Assembly: GCF_900101125.1 (NCBI RefSeq) | Contig: NZ_FNFL01000001.1 | Location: 62,001-126,000, forward strand | Length of the DNA: 64,000 bases | DNA from: Sediminibacillus albus | GTDB taxonomy: Bacteria > Bacillota > Bacilli > Bacillales > Amphibacillaceae | Direction of reading: 5' to 3' | In this document: piece by piece, positions 24,882 to 34,859 of the stretch | How the letters are laid out: every line of letters starts with the position of its first letter | How positions within the stretch are numbered: position 1 is the stretch's first letter | The notes under the pieces: model-generated | The model's input: the letters and a program-made list of their open reading frames with translations, nothing else | What the model was told of the DNA's origin: nothing | The model's database searches: none | Program-made: the position numbers and the translations under genes

Positions 24882-25976
24882 TTGAAGCGATTAATAGCAA
24901 TCATGAGCTGTATATGTATTTTATTAATGGCCATACCGAAAACTGCGCTGGCAGTTCCAGGAGTTTCTGCTGCTCATGCAGCTTTGATTGAACAGTCGAC
25001 GGGAAGGGTCTTATTTGAAAAAAATGCCCATCAGCCACAAAGAATTGCCAGTATTACCAAGATTATGACTGCCATTATAGCAATAGAATCCGGAAAAATG
25101 AATGAAACGGTAACAGCAAGCCGCCGTGCTGTATATACAGAAGGCTCCTCCATTTACCTAGAAGAAGGCGAAAAAATGAAACTAAAGGATTTAGTTTACG
25201 GTCTGATGCTCCGTTCTGGAAATGACTCGGCCGTTGCTATCGCAGAGCATGTAGGAGGCAGCTTAGAAGGCTTTGTGTATCTTATGAATGAAAAAGCCGC
25301 ATGGCTGGGCATGAATAACACCCATTTCGAAAACCCGCATGGACTGGATTCTGAAAAACATCGGTCAACTGCATATGATATGGCCTTATTGATGAGATAT
25401 GCGATGGACAATGAAGATTTTAAAGAAATTACCGGAACAACTTCTTACAAATCGGAAGCGCGGACCTATGCCTGGGGAAATAAGAATAAACTATTGACAC
25501 AGTATTACAAGTATTGCACGGGAGGAAAAACAGGCTACACAAAAAAAGCTGGACGAACACTAGTAACTTCCGCAGAGAAAGAGGGTATGACTCTAATCAT
25601 GGTAACGATAAATGATCCGGATGACTGGCGGGATCATATTCGGCTATTCGACTGGGGATTTAATAATTATGAGCTCACTGATCTTCAGAAACAAGGAACG
25701 GAAAAGTTTCAAATAAAGGACTCAGGTAAAGAATTAAGCGGCTACTTTCAGGAAGACATTCAATTTCCATTGACAGTTGCAGAGCAGAAACAGGTTGCCG
25801 AATCTACTTATATGCTGGAGTCGATGAAAGCAGCTGATTCCGAATTAATCGGTAAAAAAGTATTTAGGGTGAATGGCAGCTACTTAACGGATACTTCCAT
25901 TTTCCAAATCAGGGAGAAAACATTTGGTGTAAAGTCCTTTATGGAAGTTTTCAATAAAATAACAGGGGTTTTATAA
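24882..25976 (+). CDS. dacB: D-alanyl-D-alanine carboxypeptidase DacB (spore cortex)
   Basis: Mother-cell low-molecular-weight PBP that controls cross-linking of the spore cortex. Signal peptide at about residues 1-24; catalytic Ser57 and Lys60 in ASITK, SGN at 112-114 and KTG near 215. TTG start at 24882 follows GGGAGGT. Length 364 is slightly below the B. subtilis protein (382). It is followed without gap by spmA and spmB, the conserved dacB-spmA-spmB sporulation operon. A CATATTAT (24842-24849) could be a sigma-E -10, but the -35 is weak. Confidence 0.92.
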   Translation: MKRLIAIMSCICILLMAIPKTALAVPGVSAAHAALIEQSTGRVLFEKNAHQPQRIASITKIMTAIIAIESGKMNETVTASRRAVYTEGSSIYLEEGEKMKLKDLVYGLMLRSGNDSAVAIAEHVGGSLEGFVYLMNEKAAWLGMNNTHFENPHGLDSEKHRSTAYDMALLMRYAMDNEDFKEITGTTSYKSEARTYAWGNKNKLLTQYYKYCTGGKTGYTKKAGRTLVTSAEKEGMTLIMVTINDPDDWRDHIRLFDWGFNNYELTDLQKQGTEKFQIKDSGKELSGYFQEDIQFPLTVAEQKQVAESTYMLESMKAADSELIGKKVFRVNGSYLTDTSIFQIREKTFGVKSFMEVFNKITGVL

Positions 25977-26567
25977 GTGGTTAATTATATTTGGGCCTCC
26001 ATGGCAGTTATCGGTATTATTTTTGCAATGGTGAATGGTTCAATGGAGCAGGTGAACCAAGCCTTGTTCGAAAGTGCAGATGATGCAGTGATGTTGTCGA
26101 TCGGCTTAATAAGTGTTTTGGTATTTTGGCTCGGTTTAATGAAGGTAGCCGAAGAGGCAGGTTTATTGTCGGTTCTCGCTAAAATATTTAAACCGGTGGT
26201 AACCCGTTTATTTCCGGAAATACCAAAGGACCATCCAGCCATGGGCTATATCCTATCCAACTTTACGGCGAATCTATTTGGGTTAGGAAATGCAGCTACC
26301 CCTATGGGAATAAAAGCGATGGAACAAATGAAAAAGCTTAGCAAATCGGATCAAGCCAGCCGCTCAATGATTACCTTTTTGGCTATTAACACTTCGAGTC
26401 TTACGTTAATTCCAGCCACGGTAATTGCAATCCGCATGAAATATGACTCGGCAGCACCGACAGAAATAGTAGGCACGACGATAATCGCCACGCTGATTTC
26501 CTCTTTCGCAGCAATATTAGTGGATCGATTATTCTACTATAGAAGGGTGAGAAAAACCAAAAAATGA
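25977..26567 (+). CDS. spmA: spore maturation protein A
   Basis: Integral membrane protein of the nucleoside-recognition (Gate) fold, needed for spore core dehydration. About five hydrophobic segments in 196 residues; conserved SNFTANLFGLGNAATPMGIKA region starts near residue 97. GTG start directly after the dacB stop. Ends overlapping spmB by 4 bases. Transported substrate unknown. Confidence 0.93.
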   Translation: MVNYIWASMAVIGIIFAMVNGSMEQVNQALFESADDAVMLSIGLISVLVFWLGLMKVAEEAGLLSVLAKIFKPVVTRLFPEIPKDHPAMGYILSNFTANLFGLGNAATPMGIKAMEQMKKLSKSDQASRSMITFLAINTSSLTLIPATVIAIRMKYDSAAPTEIVGTTIIATLISSFAAILVDRLFYYRRVRKTKK

Positions 26568-27097
26568 ACATTGTAACTACCGTCAGTACTTGGATGATTC
26601 CATTGATCATTCTAGTTATCCTCGTGGCAGCAGCTTGGAAGAGGCTGCCCTCTTATGAACTGTTTGTTGAAGGAGGCAAAGAAGGAGTTAATATGGCTTT
26701 TTCATTGCTTCCTTTTTTATTAGGGATGATGGTTTCCATTGCAATCCTTCGAGGATCTGGAGCACTTGATGCTTTGATCAATCTGATATCTCCTCTATTG
26801 GAATTGTTTGGCGTTCCTCCTGAAATCGTCCCTTTGTCAATTGTTCGTCCGATTTCAGGCACGGCTGCTCTGGGAATGACCACTGAATTGATAAAAACAT
26901 ATGGCCCTGATTCATTTATTGGCCGTCTGGCTTCTACGATGCAAGGAAGTACGGACACAACTTTTTATATAATAACGGTGTACTTCGGAGCTGTAGGGAT
27001 TCGAAAAATGGGAGATGCTTTAAAAGTTGGACTCTTAGCAGATTTAATTGGTATAATAGCCTCAATCGTTATTGTTTCGATTGTATTCGCAAAGTAA
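26564..27097 (+). CDS. spmB: spore maturation protein B
   Basis: Second Gate-type membrane protein, partner of SpmA in spore dehydration and heat resistance. Hydrophobic throughout its 177 residues, with the conserved IVRPISGTAALGM region at about residues 94-106 and GSTDTTFYI near 128. Starts with ATGA overlap with spmA; a hairpin follows the stop. Confidence 0.93.
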   Translation: MNIVTTVSTWMIPLIILVILVAAAWKRLPSYELFVEGGKEGVNMAFSLLPFLLGMMVSIAILRGSGALDALINLISPLLELFGVPPEIVPLSIVRPISGTAALGMTTELIKTYGPDSFIGRLASTMQGSTDTTFYIITVYFGAVGIRKMGDALKVGLLADLIGIIASIVIVSIVFAK

Positions 27098-27128
27098 GGC
27101 GTTAACAATAGTTAACGCTCTTCTTATT
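27098..27128 (+). terminator. weak terminator after spmB
   Basis: GCGTTAAC and GTTAACGC, perfect 8-bp stem with a 3-4 base loop, followed by TCTTCTTATT, a T-rich but broken tail. Confidence 0.65.
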
Positions 27129-27185
27129 GTTAAAAAATAAATCAGTAACGGCGTGGATAAAAAATTCAAAAGATATGGTGATAAT

Positions 27186-27926
27186 ATGACAAATGGTCAA
27201 GAACGTTTACAGAAGGTTATTGCACAAAGCGGAATTACATCAAGAAGAAAAGCTGAGAAATTAATCGAAGAAGGCCAAGTGAAAGTAAATGGAAAAGTTG
27301 TTACAACACTGGGCACAAAAGTGTCTTCCGATGATAAAGTAGAGGTGAATGGCGTCCCTTTAGAGAAAGAAGAACCTGTTTATTATCTTCTATATAAGCC
27401 AAGAGGGGTAATATCAAGTGTCAAGGATGACAAAAATCGCAAGGTTGTCACAGACTTTCTTCCGGAGATTGAGCAGCGGGTTTTTCCTGTCGGTCGTCTG
27501 GACTATGATACCTCGGGCCTGCTGCTGCTGACAAATGACGGAGACTTTGCCAATTTGCTTATGCACCCGCGCCATGAGATAGATAAAGTCTATGTCGCTA
27601 AAACAAAAGGGATACCAGACAAAGATACACTGTTAACCATTAAAAAAGGCGTCAGGTCTGAAGGTGACTTATTGAAGGCTGCCCATGCGAAAATTTTATC
27701 AAATGACCATAAGAAAAATACGGCGATCGTTCAATTGGTGCTTCATGAGGGTAAAAACCGGCACATCAGAAGGATGATGGAAGCATTGAATTATCCTGTT
27801 GACAAGTTAAAGAGGGAACGCTATGCCTTTTTGACACTTCAGGGGCTAAACCCAGGCGAGTTTCGTGAGCTTACTCCCCATGAAGTGAAAAAATTGCGTA
27901 CGCTGGCCGAGAAAAATGTTAAATAA
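27186..27926 (+). CDS. rluB: 23S rRNA pseudouridine synthase RluB
   Basis: Makes a pseudouridine in helix 80 of 23S rRNA. An S4 RNA-binding domain is at about residues 5-60 (ERLQKVIAQSGITSRRKAE). The catalytic domain contains the active Asp in GRLDYDTSGLLLLTNDG near residue 107. The ATG at 27186 gives 246 residues; the earlier open frame from 27153 has no ribosome site. Sits between spmB and resA as in B. subtilis. Confidence 0.94.
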   Translation: MTNGQERLQKVIAQSGITSRRKAEKLIEEGQVKVNGKVVTTLGTKVSSDDKVEVNGVPLEKEEPVYYLLYKPRGVISSVKDDKNRKVVTDFLPEIEQRVFPVGRLDYDTSGLLLLTNDGDFANLLMHPRHEIDKVYVAKTKGIPDKDTLLTIKKGVRSEGDLLKAAHAKILSNDHKKNTAIVQLVLHEGKNRHIRRMMEALNYPVDKLKRERYAFLTLQGLNPGEFRELTPHEVKKLRTLAEKNVK

Positions 27927-27980
27927 AGTTCAAAAAATCTGCTTGCTTTTAATGATATAATTGCACAAGGAGTGAGCATA

Positions 27981-28550
27981 GTGAGTAAAGTGGAAGAAGC
28001 AAAACAAAGAAAAAATAAAAAGAAGAAGATGCGCCTTGTGTTCCGTTCCAGTATATTGCTGGTTTTGCTGGCTGCTGTTGTGTTTGTCTTAGTTTCTAAT
28101 TTCAATAAAGATAAAACAGTTATCGGCGTGGGGGCGGATGCTCCTAATTTTAAACTGCAGCAAATGAACGGCGATGGGGGAGAATTAGCCCTGGATGATT
28201 TGAAGGGGAAAGGAGTAATGTTGAATTTTTGGGCGACTTATTGCGGTCCATGTAAGGACGAAATGCCTTATATGGAAAGCCTTTACCCTGAGTATAAAGA
28301 AAAAGGCGTTGAAATCCTGGCGGTCAGCCTGGATTCCACGGATTTAGTTGTTGACCGGTTTATCGATGATTATGAGTTAAGTTTTCCCATTGTCAGGGAC
28401 AATGGTGGACAAGTTTTGGAATTATATGATGTCGGAGAGTTACCATCCACCTTATTTATAAATGAAAATGGCGAGGTGGTCGAAAAGGTATCAGGGCCCT
28501 TGAGCCTGGACAGGCTGGAGGGATATTTGCAACAGATAGTACCTCAGTAA
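27981..28550 (+). CDS. resA: thiol-disulfide oxidoreductase ResA
   Basis: Membrane-anchored, outward-facing thioredoxin-like protein that reduces the haem-binding CXXCH Cys of apocytochrome c. The N-terminal anchor is at about residues 22-40. The active site CGPC is Cys88-Cys91 in WATYCGPC. The GTG at 27981 follows AAGGAGTGAG at good spacing (189 residues); a GTG at 27972 touches that site. First of resABCDE. Confidence 0.95.
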   Translation: MSKVEEAKQRKNKKKKMRLVFRSSILLVLLAAVVFVLVSNFNKDKTVIGVGADAPNFKLQQMNGDGGELALDDLKGKGVMLNFWATYCGPCKDEMPYMESLYPEYKEKGVEILAVSLDSTDLVVDRFIDDYELSFPIVRDNGGQVLELYDVGELPSTLFINENGEVVEKVSGPLSLDRLEGYLQQIVPQ

Positions 28551-28578
28551 CAATAGTAGTAAATTGCGAGGGATAGCA

Positions 28579-30213
28579 ATGAAAAAAATCATTTGTGAAT
28601 CTTGCGGGCATGAAAACCCGGAAGGTACAGTATTATGCGGAGCATGTGGAAAGCCGATCGAAAACAATCAACATATTGACGGCAATCAATCTGGTAAACT
28701 GTTGAACATGAGATATGAAGGCAGTGCCAGACGGTCACAAACTCACAATAAATCTATAATAGATAAAATATGGAATTTCTTTTCTTCAGTAAAAGTCGGT
28801 GTAACTTTGATCGTTATTACACTGATTGCTTCTGCTGTAGGTACAATATTTCCGCAGGAGATGTATATTCCACCTAATGTCAATCCTGCCCAGCATTATG
28901 CCGATCAATACGGAATTTTAGGGAAAATATACTATCAGCTAGGCTTTCACAATTTGTACAGTTCCTGGTGGTATATGATATTAATAGCCATGATTGGCAC
29001 CTCAATAATTATTGCCAGCTTGGACAGGGTAGTTCCCTTGTACAAGGCATTGAAAATGCAAAAGCCAAAGCGGCATACTAGTTTTCTGCAGAGGCAGCGG
29101 TTATTCAGCAAGACGGAAAGTGTTTCCAAGGAAGATATGGAGACAGTCGCTGCAAAACTGAAAAGCCAACGCTATAAATTAACAGAAGAAGACGGGCATA
29201 TCCTTGCAGAAAAAGGGCGTTTTTCCAGGTGGGGACCTTATGTGAACCATATCGGTCTTATCGTGTTTTTATTGGGAGCTTTATTAAGGTTTGTTCCTTT
29301 CTTGTACATAGACGATTATGTTTGGGTGCGTGAAGGAGACACAGTAGTGGTTCCGGAAACCGATCAGCAATATTATGTCAAAAACGAAGAATTCATTATT
29401 GAGACATATGACGAACAAGATAAGCGCTACCAGGCTGCCATCAAAAAACAGGGAGGATCTGTGCCGAGTAATTACCAGACGGACGCAGTAATTTATAAGG
29501 CTTCCAATGCTTCTGTTGCGGGCGAGGATCCCGAACTAGAAGTTGTTAAGGAAGGCAGCATCCAAGTAAATAAGCCGATAAAATTCGATGGGTTTGCCTT
29601 GTATCAATCAAGTTATCAATTAGATGAGTTTAAAACGATGACCTTTAAAATCCATGAAACGGAAGATGAAGAGGAAGAAGCGCTTACCAGTTTTACGGTG
29701 GACTTGACGAACCCTGAATATGAATATGAGTTGGATAACGGGTTTCGCGTTGTAATTGATCAATATTTCCCGGAATATTATTTGGACGATGGATCACCGG
29801 CATCTAAATCTAAATATCCGAGAAATCCTGCATTCGTATTTTTTGTTTATCCTCCTAATGAAGATTCACCTGAAGTAAGCTTTGCCGGAATCGGCCGCAA
29901 TGTTGACGCAACAGGAGAAAATGATTATAAAGTAGGTCTGCAAAATTTCGAAGTTAGAGATGTGACTGGACTTACCGTGAAGAAAGATTATACATTGCCT
30001 TTCATTGCTTTAGGCGGTCTCATTTTTATGATTGGCGTTATACAAGGGATGTATTGGCAGCATAGGAGAGTATGGATTCATCCAAGTGAGTCGGGAGTCT
30101 GGCTGGCTGCTCATACGAATAAAAACTGGTATGGCATAAAACGGGATATTGAAAAGGCAATCGACGGCACGGAAGTAAAAATGGTGCAAGATCAACAAGA
30201 GTTGGACGAATAA
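28579..30213 (+). CDS. resB: cytochrome c biogenesis protein ResB
   Basis: System II cytochrome c synthase subunit (Ccs1-like). A zinc-ribbon-like N-terminus holds CESCGH and CGACGK, giving four Cys as in the B. subtilis protein. Hydrophobic segments lie at about residues 65-90, 130-150 and 215-235, followed by a large external domain (about 250-460) and a last segment near 480. The ATG at 28579 follows GCGAGGGA and gives 544 residues. Works with ResC. Confidence 0.95.
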   Translation: MKKIICESCGHENPEGTVLCGACGKPIENNQHIDGNQSGKLLNMRYEGSARRSQTHNKSIIDKIWNFFSSVKVGVTLIVITLIASAVGTIFPQEMYIPPNVNPAQHYADQYGILGKIYYQLGFHNLYSSWWYMILIAMIGTSIIIASLDRVVPLYKALKMQKPKRHTSFLQRQRLFSKTESVSKEDMETVAAKLKSQRYKLTEEDGHILAEKGRFSRWGPYVNHIGLIVFLLGALLRFVPFLYIDDYVWVREGDTVVVPETDQQYYVKNEEFIIETYDEQDKRYQAAIKKQGGSVPSNYQTDAVIYKASNASVAGEDPELEVVKEGSIQVNKPIKFDGFALYQSSYQLDEFKTMTFKIHETEDEEEEALTSFTVDLTNPEYEYELDNGFRVVIDQYFPEYYLDDGSPASKSKYPRNPAFVFFVYPPNEDSPEVSFAGIGRNVDATGENDYKVGLQNFEVRDVTGLTVKKDYTLPFIALGGLIFMIGVIQGMYWQHRRVWIHPSESGVWLAAHTNKNWYGIKRDIEKAIDGTEVKMVQDQQELDE

Positions 30214-30247
30214 TTGGAGCACTTATTTGAAATAAAGGAGGATAATC

Positions 30248-31438
30248 ATGGGAGATTTAACCACAATAAGCAGTAATTTGCTTTATCTGGCATTTATCCT
30301 GTACTTGATTGCTACATTTGTGTTCGCTGGAACCATTCGTGATAAGCGTACAGATAGCGGGGACAGTAAGTTAGGTAAGGTGGCAATCACGATTACAATC
30401 ATTGGCTTTTTGACTCAAATTGGCTATTTCATTACAAGGTGGATAGCAAGCAGTCATGCACCTGTCAGTAATCTATTTGAATTTACTACGTTTTTTGGAA
30501 TGATGCTTGTTTTTGCGTTTATTATTATCTACTTTATATACCGCTTGAATTTGCTGGGAGTATTCACCTTGCCGGTAGCATTATTGATTATTGCTTATGC
30601 GAGCATGTTCCCGAGGGAAATATCGCCATTGATACCGTCGCTTAAAAGTCATTGGTTGTATATACACGTTACAACAGCCGCAACAGGGGAAGCGATATTG
30701 GCTGTCAGCTTTGCAGCAGGATTGATTTATCTTATAAAAAAGGTTGATCAGACGAAGAGGAGCAAGCGTACAACCTGGTTGGAAATTGTGTTATTTTCTA
30801 TTGTCTCTACACTTGGTTTTGTAGTTGTTTCTTCCATATTCAGCGGTCTTAACTATAGTGCTGAGTTTCAGTTCCCTGTAGAAGGCCAGGAAATTACAGC
30901 AGAGTATCAATTGCCAGCTTTAGCCGGCCCCAATGGAGGAGAGCTGCTTACAGGCGATGCCATGCAGCCGTGGTTTGAAGCTCCGGGATGGATGCAAGGT
31001 GAGAATGCAGCACGAAAATTCAACACACTATTATGGTCGATTGTTACAGGGGCAGTGTTGTATTTACTTGCCAGATTGATACTAAGGAAACGGATTGCAG
31101 CTGCTATTCAACCTTTGTTGAGAAAAACAAACGCTGATTTGGTAGATGAAATATCCTATCGTGCGGTTGCGATTGGCTTCCCTGTATTTACGTTAGGTGC
31201 ATTAATTTTTGCGATGATTTGGGCACAACAGGCATGGGACCGTTTTTGGGGCTGGGACCCCAAAGAAGTATGGGCACTAATCACGTGGTTTTTCTATGCA
31301 GCCTTTTTACATTTACGTTTATCACGAGGATGGCATGGAGAAAAATCGGCATGGTTGGCGGTAGGCGGTTTTGCAATAATCATGTTTAACCTAATTGCAG
31401 TAAACCTGATTATTGCTGGTCTCCATTCTTACGCCTAA
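30248..31438 (+). CDS. resC: cytochrome c biogenesis protein ResC (CcsA/CcsB-type)
   Basis: Haem-handling polytopic protein that delivers haem to the outside and with ResB attaches it to apocytochrome c. The tryptophan-rich [14 protein letters not shown] motif is near residue 338, and conserved His residues flank it. About eight hydrophobic segments in 396 residues. Preceded by AAAGGAGGAT. Confidence 0.95.
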   Translation: MGDLTTISSNLLYLAFILYLIATFVFAGTIRDKRTDSGDSKLGKVAITITIIGFLTQIGYFITRWIASSHAPVSNLFEFTTFFGMMLVFAFIIIYFIYRLNLLGVFTLPVALLIIAYASMFPREISPLIPSLKSHWLYIHVTTAATGEAILAVSFAAGLIYLIKKVDQTKRSKRTTWLEIVLFSIVSTLGFVVVSSIFSGLNYSAEFQFPVEGQEITAEYQLPALAGPNGGELLTGDAMQPWFEAPGWMQGENAARKFNTLLWSIVTGAVLYLLARLILRKRIAAAIQPLLRKTNADLVDEISYRAVAIGFPVFTLGALIFAMIWAQQAWDRFWGWDPKEVWALITWFFYAAFLHLRLSRGWHGEKSAWLAVGGFAIIMFNLIAVNLIIAGLHSYA

Positions 31439-31487
31439 TCAACCAATATTCTTTGCTTGATAACATAGAAATGAAGGGGCTGAGATA

Positions 31488-32204
31488 ATGGCCAATAATG
31501 AAAAAATATTAGTCGTCGAGGATGAAGAGAGAATCAGGCGGCTGATCCGTATGTATTTGGAACGGGAAAATTATGAAGTGGAAGAAGCCGAGGATGGAGA
31601 GACTGGTCTGCTGTTGGCATTAGAGCAGGATTTTGACCTGATACTGCTTGATATTATGCTTCCCGGAAAAGATGGCATTGAAGTGTGTAAGGGCATCCGC
31701 GAGAAAAAAGATACCCCTGTAATCATGTTGACTGCAAAAGGAGAAGAAACAAACCGGGTCCAGGGGTTCGAAGTTGGTACCGATGACTATATTGTTAAGC
31801 CATTCAGCCCTCGTGAGGTCGTATTGCGTGTCAAGGCATTGTTAAGGCGTTCATCTGCAAAATCCTTTTCGGCAGCTGACCATACGACAAGAGATTTGAT
31901 TGAATTCCCTCATTTATTGATCGATAATGATGCGCACAGAGTTATGGCTGATGAAATGGAAGTGAGTTTAACACCAAAAGAGTACGAACTGCTTTATTTT
32001 TTGGCAAGCTCTCCCGACAAAGTGTTCGATCGGGAACAGTTACTTAAGGAAGTGTGGAAGTATGAGTTTTTCGGTGATTTACGGACAGTAGATACACATG
32101 TGAAACGGTTAAGGGAGAAACTCAATAAAATTTCCAGTGAAGCTGCAAAAATGATTGTAACTGTTTGGGGAGTGGGCTACAAGTTTGAGGTTAAAGGAAA
32201 CTGA
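31488..32204 (+). CDS. resD: response regulator ResD
   Basis: OmpR-type response regulator of aerobic and anaerobic respiration genes. The receiver domain has the phospho-acceptor Asp55 in LLDIMLPG, the acidic pair ED at 11-12, and Lys near 105. The C-terminal winged helix (about 140-238) carries the LTPKEYELL and DTHVKRLREKL blocks. Its last codon overlaps the resE start. Confidence 0.95.
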   Translation: MANNEKILVVEDEERIRRLIRMYLERENYEVEEAEDGETGLLLALEQDFDLILLDIMLPGKDGIEVCKGIREKKDTPVIMLTAKGEETNRVQGFEVGTDDYIVKPFSPREVVLRVKALLRRSSAKSFSAADHTTRDLIEFPHLLIDNDAHRVMADEMEVSLTPKEYELLYFLASSPDKVFDREQLLKEVWKYEFFGDLRTVDTHVKRLREKLNKISSEAAKMIVTVWGVGYKFEVKGN

Positions 32205-33973
32205 TGTTTTGGAGAAGTGTAGTTGGTAAGCTTTGGTTTACGATCTTGCTGCTAGTCTCGTTTGTTTTACTGATTTTAACGATTTTGCTTTTAGAGTTTT
32301 TTCAAAATTACCATGCTCAGGAAGCGGAAAAAAACTTAATGCAAACTGCAACAAAGGTCTCTGTCATGGTTAAGCAATATGATGACAGGGGCTTGATTTT
32401 TGAGACGTCAGAACGAGTCAAGGATCCATCAAGCCGAATAGCGATTATTTTTGGTGAAGACGATTATTGGATTTCCAACAGTAATGACAATCAGCTGCCT
32501 GCGGTTTCTTATGACTGGCTGCAAAGCGAAGGGGGATTCACTTCTATCCAGCAAAACCAGGAGGAAGTCAGTAAACAAGTATACCTCCCCCATAGTGACA
32601 GCCAGGTTATTATTGTAGGGATTCCTATACCTGATCAAAATGGAGCCGTTTTTGTTTACCAGTCTCTAAGTGTATTACATGAAACATCGAGGCAGACGAC
32701 GAAAATAATCTGGCTTGCAGCCGGTGTGGCATTAATTTTGACGACTATTTTTGCCTTTTTCCTTTCTTCACGGATAACATCGCCATTAATCAAGATGAGA
32801 GAAGGGGCCATCGAACTGGCTAAAGGGGAGTTTAACACGAAAGTTCCTATCCTTACTCATGATGAGATAGGCGAGTTAGCAATGGCCTTCAACCGAATGG
32901 GGAGACAGTTAAAGTTCCATATCAATGCATTGCGCCAGGAAAAGGAACAAGTATCCAGCATTTTAAGCTCAATGGCAGACGGAGTCATAACGTTGAATCG
33001 AAAAGGGAATATTATTGTCTCTAATCCCCCTGCAGAAAAGTTTCTGGAAGATTGGCATTATGAGAATGATTCACAACTGGAAAAAGACATTCCATTGCCA
33101 ACAGAATTAATGGAAACATTAGAAGAAGTAGTTAAGACTGAAAAAGAAGTAATGAGAGAGATTCAGATTCAGGGCAGAAACTGGGTAATGATTATGACTC
33201 CACTGTATGACCAGGCATATGTCCGCGGAGCAGTTGCTGTGTTTCGCGATATGACGGATGAACGTCGTTTGGACAAGCTGAGGAAAGACTTCATTGCTAA
33301 TGTTTCTCATGAACTTCGGACACCTATATCCCTGCTGCAGGGATATAGTGAGGCAATTGTCGATGATATCGCTGAAAGTAAGACAGAGAAGAATGAGTTA
33401 GCCCAAATCATTCATGAAGAATCGCTGCGGATAGGAAGGTTAGTTAATGAATTACTCGATTTAGCAAGAATGGAATCCGGGAACATCCAGTTGAATCTAG
33501 AAACAGTGCGAATGAATCCTTTTGCAGATCGGATTGTCAAAAAATTCGCCGGTATGGCAAGGGAAAAGGATATTAAGCTAACGCTTGATGCTAATTTACC
33601 TGAAGATACAATGAAGATTGATCCGGATAGGATTGAGCAAGTTATGACTAATTTGATTGATAATGCAATCAAGCATTCTTTTGCGGGCGGAGAAGTTTTT
33701 GTTCAGCTCTCATCAGAGCAGGATGGCATGACATGCTCTGTGAAAGATTCAGGTTCAGGGATACCTGCCGAAGATTTGCCGTTTATTTTTGAGAGGTTTT
33801 ATAAAGCAGATAAATCCCGGAAAAGAGAGAATGGAAAGGCAGGAACCGGATTGGGCTTGGCGATTGCAAAGAATATCGTTGACGCACATCAAGGGACGTT
33901 GTCAGCAAAAAGCAAAATTGGCGAGGGAACTACATTTATTTTCCGGATTCCGAAAAATAGCGAAATATCATAA
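32204..33973 (+). CDS. resE: sensor histidine kinase ResE
   Basis: Membrane kinase that controls ResD. Two membrane helices (about 10-32 and 165-188) bracket an extracytoplasmic domain; then HAMP (190-245), PAS (250-350) and HisKA with the phospho-His369 in NVSHELRTP. The ATP domain has its N box near NLIDNAIKHS and G boxes DSGSGIP and GTGLGLAI. Length 589 is normal. Last gene of the res operon. Confidence 0.95.
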   Translation: MFWRSVVGKLWFTILLLVSFVLLILTILLLEFFQNYHAQEAEKNLMQTATKVSVMVKQYDDRGLIFETSERVKDPSSRIAIIFGEDDYWISNSNDNQLPAVSYDWLQSEGGFTSIQQNQEEVSKQVYLPHSDSQVIIVGIPIPDQNGAVFVYQSLSVLHETSRQTTKIIWLAAGVALILTTIFAFFLSSRITSPLIKMREGAIELAKGEFNTKVPILTHDEIGELAMAFNRMGRQLKFHINALRQEKEQVSSILSSMADGVITLNRKGNIIVSNPPAEKFLEDWHYENDSQLEKDIPLPTELMETLEEVVKTEKEVMREIQIQGRNWVMIMTPLYDQAYVRGAVAVFRDMTDERRLDKLRKDFIANVSHELRTPISLLQGYSEAIVDDIAESKTEKNELAQIIHEESLRIGRLVNELLDLARMESGNIQLNLETVRMNPFADRIVKKFAGMAREKDIKLTLDANLPEDTMKIDPDRIEQVMTNLIDNAIKHSFAGGEVFVQLSSEQDGMTCSVKDSGSGIPAEDLPFIFERFYKADKSRKRENGKAGTGLGLAIAKNIVDAHQGTLSAKSKIGEGTTFIFRIPKNSEIS

Positions 33974-34066
33974 TTCATGAAGAAAAATCTTGTTCCCTAT
34001 GTAACAATAAATCTTTCTAAACATGAGGAACTGTGGTAGAATAACTTTTGGAAATTGAATATGTAA

Positions 34067-34269
34067 ACGATGGTGCAGTAAGGCTAGTGACCAAGCCGTT
34101 ATTCAACAGGTGGTTCCAGCCGTAAATGTGCTGAAAAGGGAATCTGGTGCAAAACCAGAGCTGTCCTCGCAACTGTAAGTGCGGACGAAATGAATTGATC
34201 CACTGTGTGCTTGTTACATGGGAAGGATTCAGAGTAGAGAGATGCATAAGCCAGTAGACCTGCCATCGT
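34067..34269 (+). ncRNA. cobalamin riboswitch
   Basis: The closing stem ACGATGG (34067-34073) pairs with CCATCGT (34263-34269). The conserved core GGGAATCTGGTGCAAAACCAG (from 34138) is followed by the strongly conserved CTGTCCTCGCAACTGTAAGTGC (from 34162), and the B12-box sequence GCCAGTAGACCTGCC is at 34250-34264. These are the diagnostic blocks of the B12 riboswitch. A terminator lies about 80 bases later, so control is probably by premature termination when B12 (adenosylcobalamin or a related corrinoid) is present. Confidence 0.95.
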
Positions 34270-34345
34270 TTTCAGTTTCAAAGCTTCGGGGATTGAGCGT
34301 TTGAGACAACCAGTAAAGGGCTGTAGCCTAAAGTCTGGTATGTCT

Positions 34346-34380
34346 TAAGCTTATCTTCTACGGGGATAAGCTTTTTATTT
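34346..34380 (+). terminator. riboswitch-controlled terminator
   Basis: AAGCTTATC (34347-34355) and GATAAGCTT (34365-34373) with a 9-base loop, followed by TTTATTT. Lies between the cobalamin riboswitch and the DUF4430 gene. Confidence 0.85.
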
Positions 34381-34445
34381 GGTCATTTACATATCGGCTG
34401 AAAAATCGTTCAACAGCCTCAAAAAAACTAAATGGAGGTTGCGAA

Positions 34446-34859
34446 ATGAAAAAGTTTTTGTTTAATTTATTTTCGGTGTTATTGTTTGCGGTATTATTAA
34501 CTGGCTGTGGCGGACAGGAACCAAATAATAATGAGCAGTCAGAAACGGAACAGACTGGAGAAACAGAAAATCAGGAATCTGTGATGGTGACAATTTCTGA
34601 GAATCAGGGCGAAAAAGTAATTGCTGAGAAGGAAATAGCAATAGAAGAAGGAGCTATTTTGCTTGAAGTAATGAAAGAAAACTTTGAAATTGAAGAATCT
34701 GATGGGTTTATTACTTCCATCGAAGGTGTGTCCCAGAATGAGGATGAAGGCAAGTATTGGATGTACACCATTAATGGAGAAATGGCGGAAGTAGGCGCTA
34801 ATGAGTATGAATTGACGCCAGGAGATGAAGTGACTTTTGATTTACAAGCTATGGAATGA
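34446..34859 (+). CDS. DUF4430 (transcobalamin-like C-domain) lipoprotein
   Basis: A 137-residue secreted lipoprotein. The signal peptide ends in the lipobox LLTGC (Cys near residue 21), followed by an acidic linker rich in Glu, Asn and Gln, then a DUF4430-type beta domain (about 46-137) with the hallmark WMYTINGE segment. DUF4430 resembles part of vitamin B12 carrier proteins, and the upstream cobalamin riboswitch supports a corrinoid-binding role; this remains an inference. The stop overlaps the next start (ATGA). Confidence 0.85.
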   Translation: MKKFLFNLFSVLLFAVLLTGCGGQEPNNNEQSETEQTGETENQESVMVTISENQGEKVIAEKEIAIEEGAILLEVMKENFEIEESDGFITSIEGVSQNEDEGKYWMYTINGEMAEVGANEYELTPGDEVTFDLQAME